64,000 nucleotides of DNA. Source: Fictibacillus barbaricus (GTDB lineage Bacteria; Bacillota; Bacilli; Bacillales; Fictibacillaceae). The DNA lies in assembly GCF_014635025.1 (NCBI RefSeq), contig NZ_BMCE01000002.1:434001-498000 (forward strand). The letters run 5' to 3'. Made by a program: the position numbers and the translations under genes. Shown piece after piece: positions 62,999 through 64,000 of this stretch (the stretch's first letter is position 1; every line of letters starts with the position of its first letter). The notes under the pieces are model-generated. The model saw only the letters and a list, made by a program, of their open reading frames with translations. It searched no databases and had not been told where the DNA came from.

Positions 62999-64000
62999 AT
63001 GAGTTTTGATGGAATAATGACACGTGCAATAACTGTAGAATTGCAGAACACACTTACGTCAGGCCGAATTTCAAAAGTCTATCAGCCACATAAGACTGAT
63101 CTTGTATTTACAATCCGTGCGAACGGGAAAAACCATAAGCTATTATTATCAGCTAATCCTTCATTTGCCAGAGTGCATCTGACAGAGCATTCCTATGAAA
63201 ACCCAGACACTCCCCCGATGTTTTGTATGCTGCTCAGAAAACATTTAGAAGGCGCATTTATTGAAAAAATTGAACAGCTGGATCTGGAGAGAATCATTAC
63301 GATTACGGTAAAAAATCGCGATGAGATTGGGGACGAAACAACTAAGGTCTTATATATTGAGATCATGGGAAGACACAGCAATATTATATTAGTTGACGAA
63401 AAATCAGAAAAAATTATTGATAGTATTAAACATATTCCCAGCTTTCAGAATCGGCATAGGACCATTCTTCCGGGGTTTCGATATGTGATGCCTCCTGCGC
63501 AGGAAAAAACGGATCCTTTCACGATAACAAATATGGATGAGTTTATATCAAAAATTTCCTGGAACGAAGGGAAATTAGATAAGCAGCTTGTTGCAGGATT
63601 CAGCGGATTCTCACCTTTACTTGCAAAAGAGATCGTTCATCGAGCAGGACTATCTGTTAAAGAGGATGTAGCGAGCGCTTTCTTTGGGGTGATGAAACAA
63701 CTTTCAGATCAAAACTACGAACCTCATATGATCGTTAATGAAAAGAAAGAATATTTTTCTGTTATCCCTTTGGGACATGTTACAGGCGAAATTCGTCACT
63801 TTGACACAGTAAGCAAAATGCTCGATCGTTTTTTTTATGGTAAGGCTGACCGGGACCGAATCAAACAGCAGGCAAACGATTTAGAAAAATATCTTTCTAA
63901 CGAGTACGATAAGATATCAAAAAAGATTGGCAAGCTTGAAAAAGAACTGCAGCAAACGGTAAACGCAGAAGAGTATCAACGAAAAGGAGAGCTTCTAACT
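62999..64000 (+). CDS. rqcH: ribosome quality control protein RqcH (partial, 3' end beyond window)
   Basis: RqcH (NEMF/Rqc2 family, YloA in B. subtilis) binds split 50S subunits and adds C-terminal alanine tails to stalled peptides. The visible 334 codons begin MSFDGIMTRAITVELQNTLT with AGAGGTG upstream and stay open to the window edge. The NFACT-N domain is clear, including LYIEIMGRHSNIILVDEKSE near residue 120 and the HxRTILPGFRY segment. The last ~45 residues enter the charged coiled coil (KISKKIGKLEKELQQ). The full protein should be about 570 residues. Confidence 0.95.
   Translation, partial: MSFDGIMTRAITVELQNTLTSGRISKVYQPHKTDLVFTIRANGKNHKLLLSANPSFARVHLTEHSYENPDTPPMFCMLLRKHLEGAFIEKIEQLDLERIITITVKNRDEIGDETTKVLYIEIMGRHSNIILVDEKSEKIIDSIKHIPSFQNRHRTILPGFRYVMPPAQEKTDPFTITNMDEFISKISWNEGKLDKQLVAGFSGFSPLLAKEIVHRAGLSVKEDVASAFFGVMKQLSDQNYEPHMIVNEKKEYFSVIPLGHVTGEIRHFDTVSKMLDRFFYGKADRDRIKQQANDLEKYLSNEYDKISKKIGKLEKELQQTVNAEEYQRKGELLT

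Noticed and set aside
63193-63381. 62-codon minus-strand frame near the right edge
   Set aside because: It lies wholly inside the rqcH coding sequence, whose translation matches the RqcH family throughout.

Overview
This window is a conserved housekeeping block from a motile, endospore-forming, low-GC Gram-positive bacterium of the Bacillaceae. The gene order is almost exactly that of the Bacillus subtilis fla/che to yloA region. CodY, RemA, SpoVM, an alpha/beta-type small acid-soluble spore protein, FapR, PrkC/PrpC and an Asp23-family protein all point the same way. I would guess Bacillus or a close relative such as Fictibacillus, but the genus cannot be fixed from sequence reading alone. 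Nearly every gene is on the minus strand, so the window reads in biological order from right to left. There are no rRNA or tRNA genes, CRISPR arrays, insertion sequences or prophage genes.

In transcription order from the right end: rqcH (plus strand, cut by the window edge) diverges from the Ca2+-type P-ATPase gene yloB. Then come a 20-bp tandem array, remA, gmk, rpoZ, coaBC, priA, def, fmt, rsmB, rlmN, prpC, prkC, rsgA and rpe. A TPP riboswitch controls thiT-thiN, and the tiny sporulation gene spoVM follows. The plus-strand rpmB (L28) diverges from yloU-fakA(yloV). Next are sdaAB-sdaAA, recG, and the FapR-controlled fatty acid/phospholipid cluster fapR-plsX-fabD-fabG-acpP, then rnc.

The stretch from rnc to ylxM is the most unusual. 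A plus-strand yfkK (UPF0435) gene and two inverted copies of a ~245-bp structured repeat flank smc-ftsY, and a 21-bp tandem array adjoins one copy. The SRP/ribosome cluster follows: ylxM, ffh, rpsP, khpA, rimM, trmD, rplS (with an L19-type leader), lepB, rbgA and rnhB. After it come a FliK-like/FlhB-like pair (ylqG-ylqH), a SASP gene, sucC-sucD with a candidate CodY box at the promoter, dprA, topA, trmFO, xerC, hslV, hslU and codY. The flagellar operon flgB-flgC-fliE-fliF-fliG-fliH-fliI-fliJ-ylxF-fliK-flgD runs off the left edge.

Differences from the B. subtilis layout as I remember it: yloC (YicC family) is absent between yloB and remA, where a 20-bp array lies. ylqD is absent between khpA and rimM. 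thiT with a riboswitch is inserted before thiN, lepB sits after rplS, a SASP gene lies upstream of sucC, and yfkK lies between rnc and smc.

The best candidate for something not well described is the two-hairpin repeat element. Its four modules share internal-loop sequences and a 7-nt apical loop, while their stems differ by paired substitutions. That is the signature of a selected secondary structure.
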